A stretch of DNA of 64,000 nt from NCBI GenBank assembly GCA_031761405.1, contig JASEVX010000011.1:42016411-42080410 (forward strand). The letters run 5' to 3'. A model generated the notes under the pieces. It ran no database searches. It was not told where the DNA came from and saw nothing but the letters and a program-made list of their open reading frames with translations. Shown in pieces: positions 20,523-31,440 of the stretch. Each line of letters starts with the position of its first letter. Within the stretch, counting starts at the first letter, position 1. This DNA comes from Serripes groenlandicus. Lineage: Eukaryota; Mollusca; Bivalvia; Cardiida; Cardiidae. Position numbers and translations under genes: made by a program.

Positions 20523-22645
20523 GACCTCAGACAAATTTCGTACCTAAACCTCTTAATTTGCGAATGTCTAATCGAATGTCTAATGTCTAACTGACCAATT
20601 AGACATTCGTTTTTTTAATGTACATTGATCTCTGATGAATTTGGTACATAAATCTCTTAATTTGCGAATGTCTAATCGAATGTCTAATGTCTAACTGACC
20701 CAATTAGACATTCGTTTTTTTAATGTACATTGATCTTTGATGAATTTGGTACCTAAATCTCTTAATTTGCGAATGTCTAATCGAATGTCTAATGTCTAAC
20801 TGACCAATTAGACATTCGTTTTTTTAATGTACATTGATCTCTGATGAATTTGGTACCTAAATCTCTTAATTTGCGAATGTCTAATCGAATGTCTAATGTC
20901 TAACTGACCAATTAGACATTCGTTTTTTGCATGTATAATGACCTCCGACGAACTTGGTACCTAAATCCCTTAATTTGCGAATGTCTAATCGAATGTCTAA
21001 TGTCTAACTGACCAATTAGACATTCGTTTTTTTTAATGTGCAATGACCTCCGACGAATTTGGGTTATAGATCTTGTAATTTGCGAATGTCTAATCGAATG
21101 TCTAATGTCTAACTGACCAATTAGACATTCGGTTTTTTTAATGTACATTGATCTCTGACGAATTTGGTACCTAAATATTTTAATTTGCGAATGTCTAATC
21201 GAATGTCTAATGTCTAACTGACCAATTAGACATTCGTGTTTTGGATGTACAATGACCTCCGACGAATTTCGTACTTAAATCTGTTAATTTGCGAATGTCT
21301 AATCGAATGTCTAATGTCTAACTGACCAATTAGACATTCGTTTTTTGAATGTAAAATGACCTCCGAGGAATTTGGTACCTAAATCTCTTAATTTGCGAAT
21401 GTCTAATCGAATATCTAATGTCTAACTGACCAATTAGACATTCGTTTTTTGAATGTACAATGACCTCCGACGAATTTGGGCTATAGATCTTGTAATTTGC
21501 GAATGTCTAATCGAATGTCTAATGTCTAACTGACCAATTAGACATTCGTTTTTTGAATGTACAATGACCTACGACGAATTTGGAACCTAAATATCGTAAT
21601 TCGCGAATGTCTAATCGAATGTCTAATGTCTAACTGACCAATTAGACATTCGTTTTTTGAATGTACAATGACCTCCGACAAATTTGGGTTATAGATCTTG
21701 TAATTTGCGAATGTCTAATCGAATGTCTAATGTCTAACTGACCAATTAGACATTCGTTTTTTGAATGTACAATGATCTCTGACGAATTTGGAACCTAAGT
21801 ATAGTAAGTTGCGAATGTCTAATCGAATGTCTAATGTCTAATTGACCAATTAGACATTCGTTTTGTGAATGTACAATGATCTCTGACGAATTTGGAACCT
21901 AAGTATAGTAAGTTGCGAATGTCTAATCGAATGTCTAATGTCTAACTGACCAATTAGACATTCGCTTTTTGCACGTACAATGACCTCCGACGAATTTGGT
22001 ACCTAAATCTCTTAATTTGCGAATGTCTAATCGAATGTCTAATGTCTAACTGACCAATTAGACATTCGTTTTTTGATTGTACGTTGACCTACGACGAATT
22101 TGGAACCTAAATATCGTAATTCGCGAATGTCTAATCGAATGTCTAATGTCTAACTGACCAATTAGACATTCGTTTTTTGCATGTACAATGACCTCCGACG
22201 AATTTGGTACCTAAATCCCTTAATTTGCGAATGTCTAATCGAATGTCTAATGTCTAACTGACCAATTAGACATTCGTTTTTTGCATGTACAATGACCTCC
22301 GACGAATTTGGTACTTAAATCGCTTAATTTGCGAATGTCTAATCGAATGTCTAATGTCTAACTGACCAATTAGACATTCGTTTTTTGAATGTACAATGAC
22401 CTTCGACGAATTTGGGTTATAGATCTTGTAATTTGCGAATGTCTAATCGAATGTCTAATGTCGAATTAGACATTCGATATTTAACATTTGCGATTTTTCT
22501 GAATGTCTAATCGAATGTATAATGTTTAATTAGACATTCGATAATCAAAATTAGCGAATGTCTAATCGAATGTCTAACGTCTAATTAGACATTCGAATAT
22601 TTTTTTTGAATGTCTAATGTCTAACGTCTAATGCTCTGCCAACTT
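20523..22645 (-). repeat. Right satellite arm, ~104-bp monomer, about 18 copies
   Basis: Inverted counterpart of the left arm. The variant ATTTATGTACC at about 19914-19925 in the left arm is mirrored by GGTACATAAAT at about 20642-20652. Confidence 0.95.
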
Positions 22646-22656
22646 CACACACTTTT

Positions 22657-22768
22657 ATTTGTTGTCTCTGCAATTATGTTTTATTTGTTGTCTCTGCAAT
22701 TATGTTTTATTTGTTGTCTCTGCAATTATGTTTTATTTGTTGTCTCTGCAATTATGTTTTATTTGTTG
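22657..22768. repeat. 26-bp tandem repeat, four copies
   Basis: Unit contains TGTCTCTGCAATTATG. One copy of the unit exists at 16268-16293, and its first half abuts the left end of the giant palindrome at about 16758-16767. Confidence 0.9.
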
Positions 22769-22924
22769 AAATGGTTAAGAAAACTAATATCGGCAGACGT
22801 CTTTTGAAAACCTATTGTCTCAAAATGAGCAGTTTCCCATTTAGCCAGTTCTTCCAACAATATTAAATGAGTGTACATTTCACCAAACTAAAAATTGGAA
22901 GGGTATTAACGCATGAATTACATC

Positions 22925-23130
22925 TTTCCTTCGTACATTACAACTTGCATTCGTACATTCACATCTTGCATTCGTACATTCACATCTTGCATTCGTACAT
23001 TCACATCTTGCTTTGTGACATTCACATCTTGCTTTGTGACTTGCACATCTTGCTTTGTGACTTGCACATCATGCTTTGTACATCTTGCGTTGTGACATGC
23101 ACATCTTGCTTCCGTACATTTACAGTTTGC
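22925..23130. repeat. ~21-bp tandem repeat
   Basis: About nine copies of CATCTTGCATTCGTACATTC and relatives. The overlapping open frames are repeat artefacts. Confidence 0.85.
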
Positions 23131-23960
23131 GTTCATACATTCAATATTACATTCGGTTATCTGACATTAGGATCGTCCTTGAACATTTTGCTTCATGGCA
23201 TGATGCATTTTTTTATTTAATGTTTTAGCCTTATTTCAAATTCTTCGCTAGATCGGCGATTCATCGTCTAACTGTAAACAAATAATAGAACATGTTACAG
23301 AACAGAACGCGACCAACACGGTTTTTGACAGCAGAAGGCGCATGTTCGGAAACTGTCGGGCTCTGGACGGAAACTGCCGACAATATACGAGTATTTTTGG
23401 AAAATAAGATGCAAAAGTCGCGTCCCTAGTTTCAAATTTAGCCATTTATAAAACGTTTTTTCATTTGGATCAACGCTGTTGCACAACGTCAGTTTCATTT
23501 CTGGTTACGGTAAGGCTTTTGTATACTGCATTGAAAAAAATGATATTTTATGTAAAAATTAATGGATTAGCCTGCGCGGACTGCGTTGGCCGATCTAGGT
23601 CGATGCATAACGCAGAGACTATAATGTTAGTTTTCTCGAGGAACGGCTCATATAGATCTGCTGACAGCCCCATTCATGTCGTCTCAGAATGGCCGTTCCG
23701 TCATCCAATCAAATTGTCGTTTACCAGATTTGACGGATAACCATTAAGGTGCTCGCCAAATAGTTAACTCTGCATGGCGAGGGAAAACAAAAAGAATGAA
23801 TGAATATGATTAAACGCGGAGATTGTCGAGCGCGGAGATTGTCGAGCGCTCAGATTGTATATCACGAGCGCTTGTTGTATTGTGCGATTAAAATGGACAT
23901 AAAAACCGAGCACGTGCTCATAAGATTCTAAGGGTTCTAGGCACGTGCCTACACATTTTT
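23130..23960. other. Intergenic, mostly unique
   Basis: Holds a fragment of the GCCGTCC family at 23571-23655 and part of the TTGTTGTATTGTGCGATT repeat at 23865-23940. No gene seen. Confidence 0.5.
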
Positions 23961-24070
23961 TCTCAAAATGCAGCTGCGGCGATGGACATCTGCGTAATGT
24001 ATCGACCAGATCAGCCTGCGCTGTCCGCTAAGACTGATTCGGCCGACACAATACGTCTTAGGGGGATAGA
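23960..24070. repeat. GCCGTCC-family fragment
   Basis: Contains ATGCAGCTGCGGCGAT and ATCAGCCTGCGCTGTCCGC; the same truncated subtype occurs at 2530-2630 and 26125-26210. Confidence 0.7.
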
Positions 24071-24272
24071 TATACGTACAGCGAAGTATTTTGGCCCGTA
24101 CTTTAATGAGATTGAATAGACTTATAACGGGGTGCATTACAGTGTTTAAAGTAAGGGGCAGGTCAACAAAAGTCATAAATCAATGTAGGATGAATAATGT
24201 TCAATTTATTTATATTATAAAGCATGGCAAGGTTTCAATATTTCAATCGACAAAAACTATACAAAATATTAC

Positions 24273-24770
24273 TTAACCCTTTCCCACGAACAACAAATTT
24301 GCAGCAGACGCGGTTGGAAATGTTTGTCAAAATAATGAAAAATTATGGATAAACATGAAAGGATATATACCTTTAAAAACAACAACATTGTGGCAAACGG
24401 AGAAATTGCTATTATGAGCGATATTCCCCTTTTTCAGATGCGTCTTCAAGCGCAAAATGGTTAGGATCAAAATTAAGCAAGACATTACTTCCGTGGTTTT
24501 ATAGAGCTGAAAATGCGCTGAAAGAATTGTACGGGGCCACATAGTACATGATAAAGACATAACTATATATATATGTATATATATATACACCTAATACGGA
24601 TATGGATTATCATCCCTTTTCCACATAAAGACATTTTTTTGGACGCCTCTGTAGCAGGCGACTTTTGAAAACGTTGTGACAAAAACAGAAATTGCTTTCA
24701 TTTATAAATTATTTCCTAATTCTTGATGTTTTCAATGTCGTCCACTGCAGATGTTGTGTCTGTGTGGACT
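24273..24770. repeat. Two decayed CCCTTTCCC/TTAA MITE copies
   Basis: About 24273-24470 and 24613-24770. Left ends CCCTTTCCCAC and CCCTTTTCCACAT are visible. Confidence 0.65.
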
Positions 24771-24999
24771 GGTGGTTATAGTAACATCGTGCATTGCAAA
24801 TATTATCAATTCTATTAGGAACGAATATATAAGAACGTCCCTGAATCCACAACAATTCTAATTATTTGTTCAACACATCTATTTTTTAGACCAATCCTCG
24901 TTAGCCAGTCCCCTTTAGGAACTAGAAGAAGAAATGTGGCTATGTTGACAGTTTCCAGCAATAACATAGATAAACGAATAACTCCAATCAGCTACAAAT

Positions 25000-25240
25000 A
25001 ATTGTAGTGGTAGAGCGTTCGCCCCGGTTGAGTGAAGTCGCGGGCTTCATCCCCGGCTGGGTCATCATACTAAATGCTTTAAATGTGTTGGCATTGGCTT
25101 TCCCTGCCTGGCGTCAAGGGTTTTGAGTAAGCATTATCACTTACTCGCTGGTATCAGGATAAATTGACCATGTATTTTGTATATTACACAGAAAACGTCG
25201 TGATATAACGGATGATTTGTTGAAAGCGGCATAAAACAGC
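25000..25240 (+). repeat. tRNA-derived SINE, family B, diverged
   Basis: Head GTGGTAGAGCGTTCGCCCCG with CGGGCTTCATCCCC in place of the B box; body ends AAAGCGGCATAAAAC. Confidence 0.7.
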
Positions 25241-25264
25241 ATACGAACAAACACATTCTAAACA

Positions 25265-25505
25265 GGCATATGAGCCGTCCCACGAGAAAATCAACATAAT
25301 AGCCTCTGCTTAATGTATCGATCCAGATCAGCCTGCACAATCCGCGCAGGCTAATCCGGGCCGACATATTCCGTCTCAGGGCGCTAGAGGTATACAGTAA
25401 TGATTCTTGAAAGAGAAAATCCACAGGAGGCGTAAATTATGCTGATCCGGATCGATACTGTACGCAGAGTCCACAATGCTGGTTTTCTCGCGGGACGGCT
25501 CATAT
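25265..25505. repeat. GCCGTCC-ended palindromic element
   Basis: Inverted ends GAGCCGTCCCACGAGAAAA and TTTTCTCGCGGGACGGCTC enclose the usual AATCCACAGGAGGCG body. Confidence 0.85.
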
Positions 25506-25555
25506 GTTCATTTTATTACAATGAGAGGTTACATTAGTTTGAAACGGTGACATTT

Positions 25556-25990
25556 AATCCTTACCCACATACAACCAATTTGCAGCAGACGACATTAACA
25601 GATTGTGCCCAAATTATGGAAAATCTATATAAATTAAAGCATCTATATTCAATGGAGTTGAAAACATTGTGTGTAAGGAAGATGTTTCTCTTAATGAGAA
25701 ACTTTTGCTTTTGCCATGATGTTGTTTAAAGACGTCTACTGCAGATACATCAAAATGCGTCGCAAGGTGAACATATTTAACCATGTCTGTTTTACAGATG
25801 ACTTTTGAAAACAGTATTACCAACAATAAACTGTTTGTCTACGGAATTGTTCCCCCATACAGCTAATCTGCAGTAGACAACTTTGAAAAGATGAAAGTAT
25901 AATTATTGAAAATAGTTGAAAACATTATGAGCAATTTCTCCTTTTGCCATAGTGTTTTCAGAAGTTGTCTGCTGCAGAGGCGTCAAAATG
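25556..25990. repeat. Two partial CCCTTTCCC/TTAA MITE copies
   Basis: About 25556-25770 and 25847-25990, with CAGCAGACGAC and CTGCTGCAGAGGCGTC end motifs. Confidence 0.65.
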
Positions 25991-26099
25991 ATTGTACGTT
26001 CGAATAGAGACATATCGCCTTCATGAACGGGGACTATGAAGACTCCTACATGTAGACGCTTTCTGACGCCACTGCAGCCAGGGGCGTAGCTCCCTTTAT

Positions 26100-26360
26100 A
26101 GTCATATACACATTTTTTCACAAAATGCAGCTGCGGCAATAGATATCTGCGTAATGTATCGACCAGATCAGCCTGCGCCGATCCGGCCGACACATTCCGT
26201 CTTAGGGGGATATATGTATAGAGTAGTGATTTCTTAAACAGAAAATCCACAGGAGGCGAAAAGTGTCTATCCGGGTAGGCCTGTGTGGCATGCTTAGGCT
26301 GATCCGGGTCGATACTTTACGCAGAGTCCACAATGTTGATTTTCTCACGAGTTGGCCTCA
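26100..26360. repeat. GCCGTCC-family copy, truncated subtype
   Basis: Includes GACCAGATCAGCCTGCGC, the GGAGGCGAAAAGTGTC body and GGCTGATCCGGGTCGATAC. Confidence 0.75.
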
Positions 26361-26513
26361 GACACATTGATTATTGCAAACCTACGCCCCTGGCAGCAAA
26401 CGACTTTTGAAAACATACTACCATCATGAGCAATTTCTTAAATTGCTAAAGTTTATCAGAGGTCCAGAAGGAGAGGTATTCAGCTCTTTTTCCCACAATG
26501 TCTCTCTTATCAT

Positions 26514-26596
26514 TAAAGCAAACCCTATGCTGTGGGTGCTCAAAAGAATCGTCTCACTGAGACGATTCTTTTGAGTACCCACAACATAGGGTTAAA
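26514..26596. repeat. ~80-bp near-perfect hairpin, possible mini-MITE
   Basis: AACCCTATGCTGTGGGTGCT is mirrored by AGTACCCACAACATAGGGTT, with the stem continuing through AAAGAATCGTCTC to a tiny loop. The diverged paralogue at 14915-15000 lacks it. Confidence 0.8.
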
Positions 26597-26764
26597 GGGT
26601 CGAATAGGGATTTTAGAACATGCAAAACGCCCCTTATCTGGATCTCTGGTGTTTTCAACTATTTTCAATATTTGCACATTCGTTTTTAGAGGTTTCTATA
26701 TATTGCTCATACGTTTTCAATATCGTCTGCTGCATATTTGTTGTATGCGGGAACGTGTAACCTT

Positions 26765-27000
26765 TTAACCCTTGTCCTCATATACCGGTAGACGCTTTCT
26801 GACGCCTCTGCAGCAGACAGCTTTTTGAAAACATAGTGACAAAAGAAGAAAGTGCTCAAAACGAGCAATTTCTCCTTTTGCCACAATGTTTTCCACTTTT
26901 AGTCATAGGTTATCCATTCAGTTATAAAGATTTTCTATTTTTTGACAAAATATGTTCAAAGTCGTCTGCTGCAGAATTGTCGTACGAGGGAAAGGGTTAA
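26765..27000. repeat. CCCTTTCCC/TTAA MITE
   Basis: TTAA at both ends and full internal structure; the hairpin pairs AGAAAGTGCTC with GAGCAATTTCT. Confidence 0.88.
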
Positions 27001-27229
27001 CACAAAGACGCTTTGTTGATTGGTGTAACTTTACCCTTTCTTTAAAGCAGACGAATCTTGACGCCTCTGTAACAGGCGAGTTTTGAAAACATTATGAGGG
27101 AAAATGATGAATTTCTCATTATGAGCAATATTACCAATGGATAAGACTCCCTTTCATTTCTAGAGAAGTTGAAGTTGCCGAATCCCAAAACGCCATAATA
27201 AGTAAAAGATGTAACATCCGATATTGTAT

Positions 27230-27500
27230 ATGAGCCGTCCCGCGAGAAAACCAACATCATTGCATCTGCGTAATGTATCGACCCAGATCAGCCTGCGCAG
27301 TCCGCGCAGGCTAATCCGGGCCGACACATTCCGTCTCAGGTGGATAGAGGTGTAAAATAATGATTCCTGGAACAGAAAATCCACAGACGACGAAAAGTGT
27401 CTGTCCGGGTTAGCCTGCGCGGCATGCTTTGGCTGATCCGGGTCGATACTTTACGCGGAGTCAATAATGCTGGTTTTCTCATGGAACGGCCCAGATATTT
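27230..27500. repeat. GCCGTCC-ended palindromic element, full
   Basis: GAGCCGTCCCGCGAGAAAACC at the left and TCTCATGGAACGGCC at the right. It sits within about 50 bp of the first GPCR's stop codon side, so it may overlap the gene's 3' UTR. Confidence 0.85.
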
Positions 27501-27546
27501 AGATACTCCAGCCACTTAATTCTACTTCGAATACCAACACGGATGT

Positions 27547-28878
27547 CTAGCCGGAAACTGGCACATTCCGCCCGTTCTCATCAAAGTTATACAGTTTCAT
27601 TTCAACCGCTTTTGATGTCGTCTCGTCCGATTGCGGGCTATGGTGTCCGCTCGGGACATCAGAGTGCAGGGTTCGTATGCCACTCGTGACGCTCTGGCGG
27701 CGACTATTTTTGTCCGAAGACTTGCTTCCCGTTCGGAAAAGTGCCGAGCATGCATCGAAAATACACGGAAGCATCGATTTAAGTCCCTGGCGAAATTTCC
27801 GGTTCATTATTAAGTAGACCCAGAAGTTTGCATGAAACGACAAAACCATCAGTACCTCGTAGGTGCACACGAACGCCCGGTTATGTTTAATATCAGGCAT
27901 TGCTTTTCTGGCATGGTGGAGAGATACGTTGAGTACGAGATAAATTGAGTACGGTATTTCTGGTACGAGAAACAGAATAACAATCACTATTACAATCAAC
28001 GATATACGACGGTTTTCAGCATTTCTTCGTCTCATGTTGGCCTCATTAGAAATCATATTAGCATGAGTCATTTTCTCCGTTGCCTTACGCAGCTTTATCA
28101 CCATGATAACAGTAAATGAAACGAGAAGAAGACACGGGATGAAATGGGCGAGGTAAAACGTGACCCATATATAAACACATCCACCCTCACAGGGCTCCTT
28201 TAAGTGCCACCCACATTCGTCCTGCCAGGTTTTCTCCTCGGTGAGTTGGTAAATATGTAACACTGGTGCGCTGATAAATACGAAACCAATCATAATAAGC
28301 GTCTTTGTAATCGAGAACATGGACTGGGCCCTGAATGGACAGGAGACGGAGATGAGTCGCTGGAAGCCGAGTACCAGCGTCAACCAAACGGAAATTGTAT
28401 GAAAAGCACGCGTCAAGAACAGCTTCGTCACCATGAAATACTCGCACCAAAACCGTGACAGCTGTAAATGAAGGCCGCTCCGCTGTCTGTACGCGTGTAT
28501 GTACGCTGGCAGGGTGACCACTCCAGTCAGGGTATCCGACATCGCTATTGCGATTAAGATTATGTTTGTCGACGTTCGCATGTTCTTACCCATCAGTACC
28601 AAGATCACAAGACCATTAGTGATAGTTGTTAGTATTACAAGTAACGGCCAAACATATAAATAAACAAATTCTTCAAATGGGAACACGCGGTGATAAAACG
28701 TTTCATAAGCGGGATCGTCACCATAAAACTCATAATCATAATCACTATAAGGATCGTAAGTGTCATGACCAGATGTGTTCGTCGAATGGTTTGTGCCAGT
28801 ATCATTTATACCGTGATTGTCATCGCCATAAGCATAAGCTTGATAACCGTCATCTCCATAATACGTTGACGAAGCCAT
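27547..28878 (-). CDS. Rhodopsin-like GPCR, neuropeptide (myosuppressin/sex-peptide receptor)-like, intronless
   Basis: 443 residues, ATG at 28878, TAG at 27547-27549. A seven-helix receptor: TM1 about 72-97 (with TNGL, Asn88), TM2 about 104-126 (SD, Asp114), Cys145 at the top of TM3, TM5 about 236-262, TM6 about 291-315 (FLVPEIPY), TM7 about 336-358. The usual DRY at the end of TM3 is replaced by FQR (172-174) and the NPxxY of TM7 by NFWVY (351-355). FHTISVWLT at the start of TM3's second half and the QR motif recall the invertebrate FMRFamide-like/myosuppressin/sex-peptide receptors, which also lack a standard DRY; that assignment is inference. The long N-terminus (1-70) is acidic and Tyr-rich with N-glycosylation sites near Asn25, Asn30 and Asn34. 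The Ser/Thr-rich tail suits arrestin control. Ligand unknown. Confidence 0.92.
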   Translation of the reverse strand: MASSTYYGDDGYQAYAYGDDNHGINDTGTNHSTNTSGHDTYDPYSDYDYEFYGDDPAYETFYHRVFPFEEFVYLYVWPLLVILTTITNGLVILVLMGKNMRTSTNIILIAIAMSDTLTGVVTLPAYIHAYRQRSGLHLQLSRFWCEYFMVTKLFLTRAFHTISVWLTLVLGFQRLISVSCPFRAQSMFSITKTLIMIGFVFISAPVLHIYQLTEEKTWQDECGWHLKEPCEGGCVYIWVTFYLAHFIPCLLLVSFTVIMVIKLRKATEKMTHANMISNEANMRRRNAENRRISLIVIVIVILFLVPEIPYSIYLVLNVSLHHARKAMPDIKHNRAFVCTYEVLMVLSFHANFWVYLIMNRKFRQGLKSMLPCIFDACSALFRTGSKSSDKNSRRQSVTSGIRTLHSDVPSGHHSPQSDETTSKAVEMKLYNFDENGRNVPVSG

Positions 28879-28899
28879 TTCTGCGTATTATTAAACTAT

Positions 28900-29495
28900 A
28901 GTTTAATGTGTTTGTTATATCTTTTAGGATCTATGCATACTGTGTCGGCTTTACATCGTCATTGCAATGCCACATGCATCCATTCTACACTAAAATAAGT
29001 ATTCTTTGTAAAGGTGCCTCTTTCAAAAATGTCTCGTTTGAATTAAATTGTGATCTGAAACAGTTTCCTTTCAATGTGTTTAAATGAAGCAGTGTTTACG
29101 AGTTGTCATTAAACTTTACATTTACTTTCAGTCTTTCTATATGTATCGGTCGCAGACGACATTGAAATCCCCGTGCTGACGTCGTGAATGCGTTATCTAG
29201 TACTTGCTGGAACTGAAAATACAAAGTTATGAATTTAACCTTTATCCCACATTAAATTATTACTTGTGGAAAATATCTATAGATGAAGGGTTAATTACTG
29301 AAAAAAGATCGTGGCAAAAGGAGAAATTGTTCTTATGATTACTTTCTCTTTTGATCACAGTGATTTCAAACGCTGTCTGCTGCATAATCATCGAAGTGCG
29401 TCTGCATATAGGAAACATGGGAATAGTTTATACTTAGCATTCGTGTACATACTTGAGCTATTCTGTACAAAGTATAACCATTGTTATTGACGCCC
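28900..29495. other. Upstream region of the first GPCR
   Basis: No gene. A decayed CCCTTTCCC MITE lies at about 29238-29415. The GPCR promoter or a 5' non-coding exon could lie here; no clear core promoter seen. Confidence 0.5.
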
Positions 29496-29499
29496 AAAG

Positions 29500-29757
29500 A
29501 CGACCCTGACATGTACATGTGTGACGTCTTAGCGGGATGATCACTACTGACATGTACATGTGTGGCGTCTTAGCGGGATGATCACTACTGACATGTACAT
29601 GTGTGACGTCTTAGCGGGATGATCACTACTGACATGTACATGTGTGACGTCTTAGCGGGATGATCACTACTGACATGTACATGTGTGACGTCTTAGCGGG
29701 ATGATCACTACTGACATGTACATGTGTGACGTCTTAGCGGGATGATCACTACTGACA
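29500..29757. repeat. 41-bp minisatellite, about six copies
   Basis: Near-identical units, each with the palindrome ACATGTACATGT followed by GTGACGTCTTAGCGG; TGACGTC resembles a CRE half-palindrome. Confidence 0.95.
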
Positions 29758-30129
29758 TAACGAGTACTAAAGCTAGATATCAAGAAACATGTACCGAGGC
29801 CCGGTAGCGACGTCGGTTGTCAATCTATATTTTCGTCCCACTAAACAATGAAGTATATTTCAATGCGTAACGGAGTTCACGAATCTGGTGCTGGATCTAC
29901 ATTCGTTTCAGCTCCAAGTTCATATCGGTATTGACTATCGATTATCGAATATCGAACTTCGTGCCAACTTCACATACCTAATAATAATTTTAGAAATCCG
30001 TGACGGTGTGAATTCGATAAGTGGGTTAAATAAGTCCAAACAAGTTACAACATCATTTTGGGGATGCATATACATATTTATTTCGCCTCCCACGAAATTC
30101 TAGCAATTTCATTGGTTAAAGCCTGTCAC

Positions 30130-30835
30130 GTGCACACCCCCTATATTTCTATAGGGGGTGAGTAAATTCCATAGGGGGTGAGTAAATTCAATATGGCGTC
30201 TATTCTCAGATCAAGCTGACTGGAAGTTTTTTTCAGTTGCCTATGTTAAAATAGATCTGTATACACTGTATATATTTATAACAGCGATTTGTTTACAATA
30301 TATATATCTTAACGACTACGAAGTTGAATATCATGCAAAGTAACTTCCCTTTCCATAGAAAAAAAAAAATCAATGCATGTCCTACGCTTGTTATTTTTTT
30401 TTTCCGTAGTGGGTCAGTAACAGACCATATATAACTGATTTATTTCATCAACCACCTTTCATGAACAAAACAAATTGATTTATTAAAGTGGGTTTAGTAC
30501 TAGGAATTTTAAAAATACTGGGAACAAATACTAGGAAAATGACGTCACGTCATCGGTTTGACGTCATAACGCTAGTGATTTGGCGCCAAAACCCGTAAAT
30601 TTCAACTAGAAATATTGTAAATGATAATGTAAATGAAAGAGTATCATTTATTTTTTGCTCATGAAAGGTGGTCGATGAAATAAATCAGTTATTTGGTCTG
30701 TTACTGACCCACTACGGAAAAATAGGGGGTATGTTGAATGTATAGGGGGACTCGGCTAACGCCTCGCCCCCTATAAATTCCACAGACCCCCTATTTTTCC
30801 GTAGTGGGTCAGTAACAGACCAAATAACTAATAGT
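30130..30835. repeat. Foldback element with CCGTAGTGGGTCAGTAACAG ends
   Basis: Left arm 30394-30470 and right arm 30655-30727 are inverted copies (GTAGTGGGTCAGTAACAGAC, then TTTCATCAACCACCTTTCAT). A third copy of the end follows at 30787-30832, and short TATAGGGGGTGAGTAAATTC repeats lie at 30137-30192. Confidence 0.8.
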
Positions 30836-31050
30836 ATATTCATATTATAGAATGAAATATTTTAAATGCAATGAAAATTATGATACAAAGTGTGTAAAGT
30901 AGAAGAAGCAGTAATTTAGAACTGATTTGATGCTTTATTATCTGCATAACAAAGACCTTGACTACGCATTGGTGAAACCACTTGTAGCTGCTACCATGTC
31001 AACGATAAAATGGTTTCAAAACGAACCTGGGAGCCACATGTCAACTATAG

Positions 31051-31347
31051 ATTGATTGATTGATTGGGGTTTAACGCCGTTTTTAACAATTGCTCAGTCA
31101 TATCTCGGCGGCCAGTTCACCTACTCATGCATTTCCTGGTTTTCTCACACCGGTACGCCACACAACAGTCTTCCCAAGCAACTGGCTGCTTTTTCTACAT
31201 AGGCTTAGCCCATTGGTGGAAGACGAATGACGCATGTCGCATTGACTTTTGTGAATCGTCGGAAAGAAAGTTGGCCGAGCCGGGATTCGAACTCACGACC
31301 CCTTGATTGACAGCCCGCGTCGCTACCGACTGAGATACCGGGGCTCG
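31051..31347 (-). repeat. tRNA-derived SINE, family A
   Basis: Well-preserved: head CCCCGGTATCTCAGTCGGTA on the - strand, B box GAGTTCGAATCC, tail of ATTGATTGATTG type. Confidence 0.88.
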
Positions 31348-31440
31348 GCATGTCAACTATAGATGGTTTAATGAATGATCTCGTAACCAAACCATTTAAC
31401 TTCAAACATAACAATTATATCATTTAGTGAATTTTTTTAA

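Larger units (their letters stand above)
16768..22656. repeat. Giant foldback element with satellite arms (5.9 kb palindrome)
   Basis: The ends AAAAGTGTGTGAAGTTGGC and its complement face each other. The left arm (to about 20046) holds about 29 units and the right arm (from about 20523) about 18 units of a ~104-bp repeat in opposite orientation. Each unit contains GTTAGACATTAGACATTCGA. The arms match unit for unit, including private variants, with a core of GATATC-rich repeats between them. No coding capacity: the longest open frames are artefacts of the repeat. Confidence 0.95.

Noticed and set aside
19973..20534. Overlapping open frames of 163-182 codons on both strands in the palindrome core
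   Set aside because: Both strands are open because the core is self-complementary and made of short ATATCTCGAA-type units; no protein family resemblance.
16795..22645. CRISPR-like array
   Set aside because: Repeats and spacers are both repeated, units are ~104 bp, the DNA is eukaryotic and the array is mirrored; it is satellite DNA.
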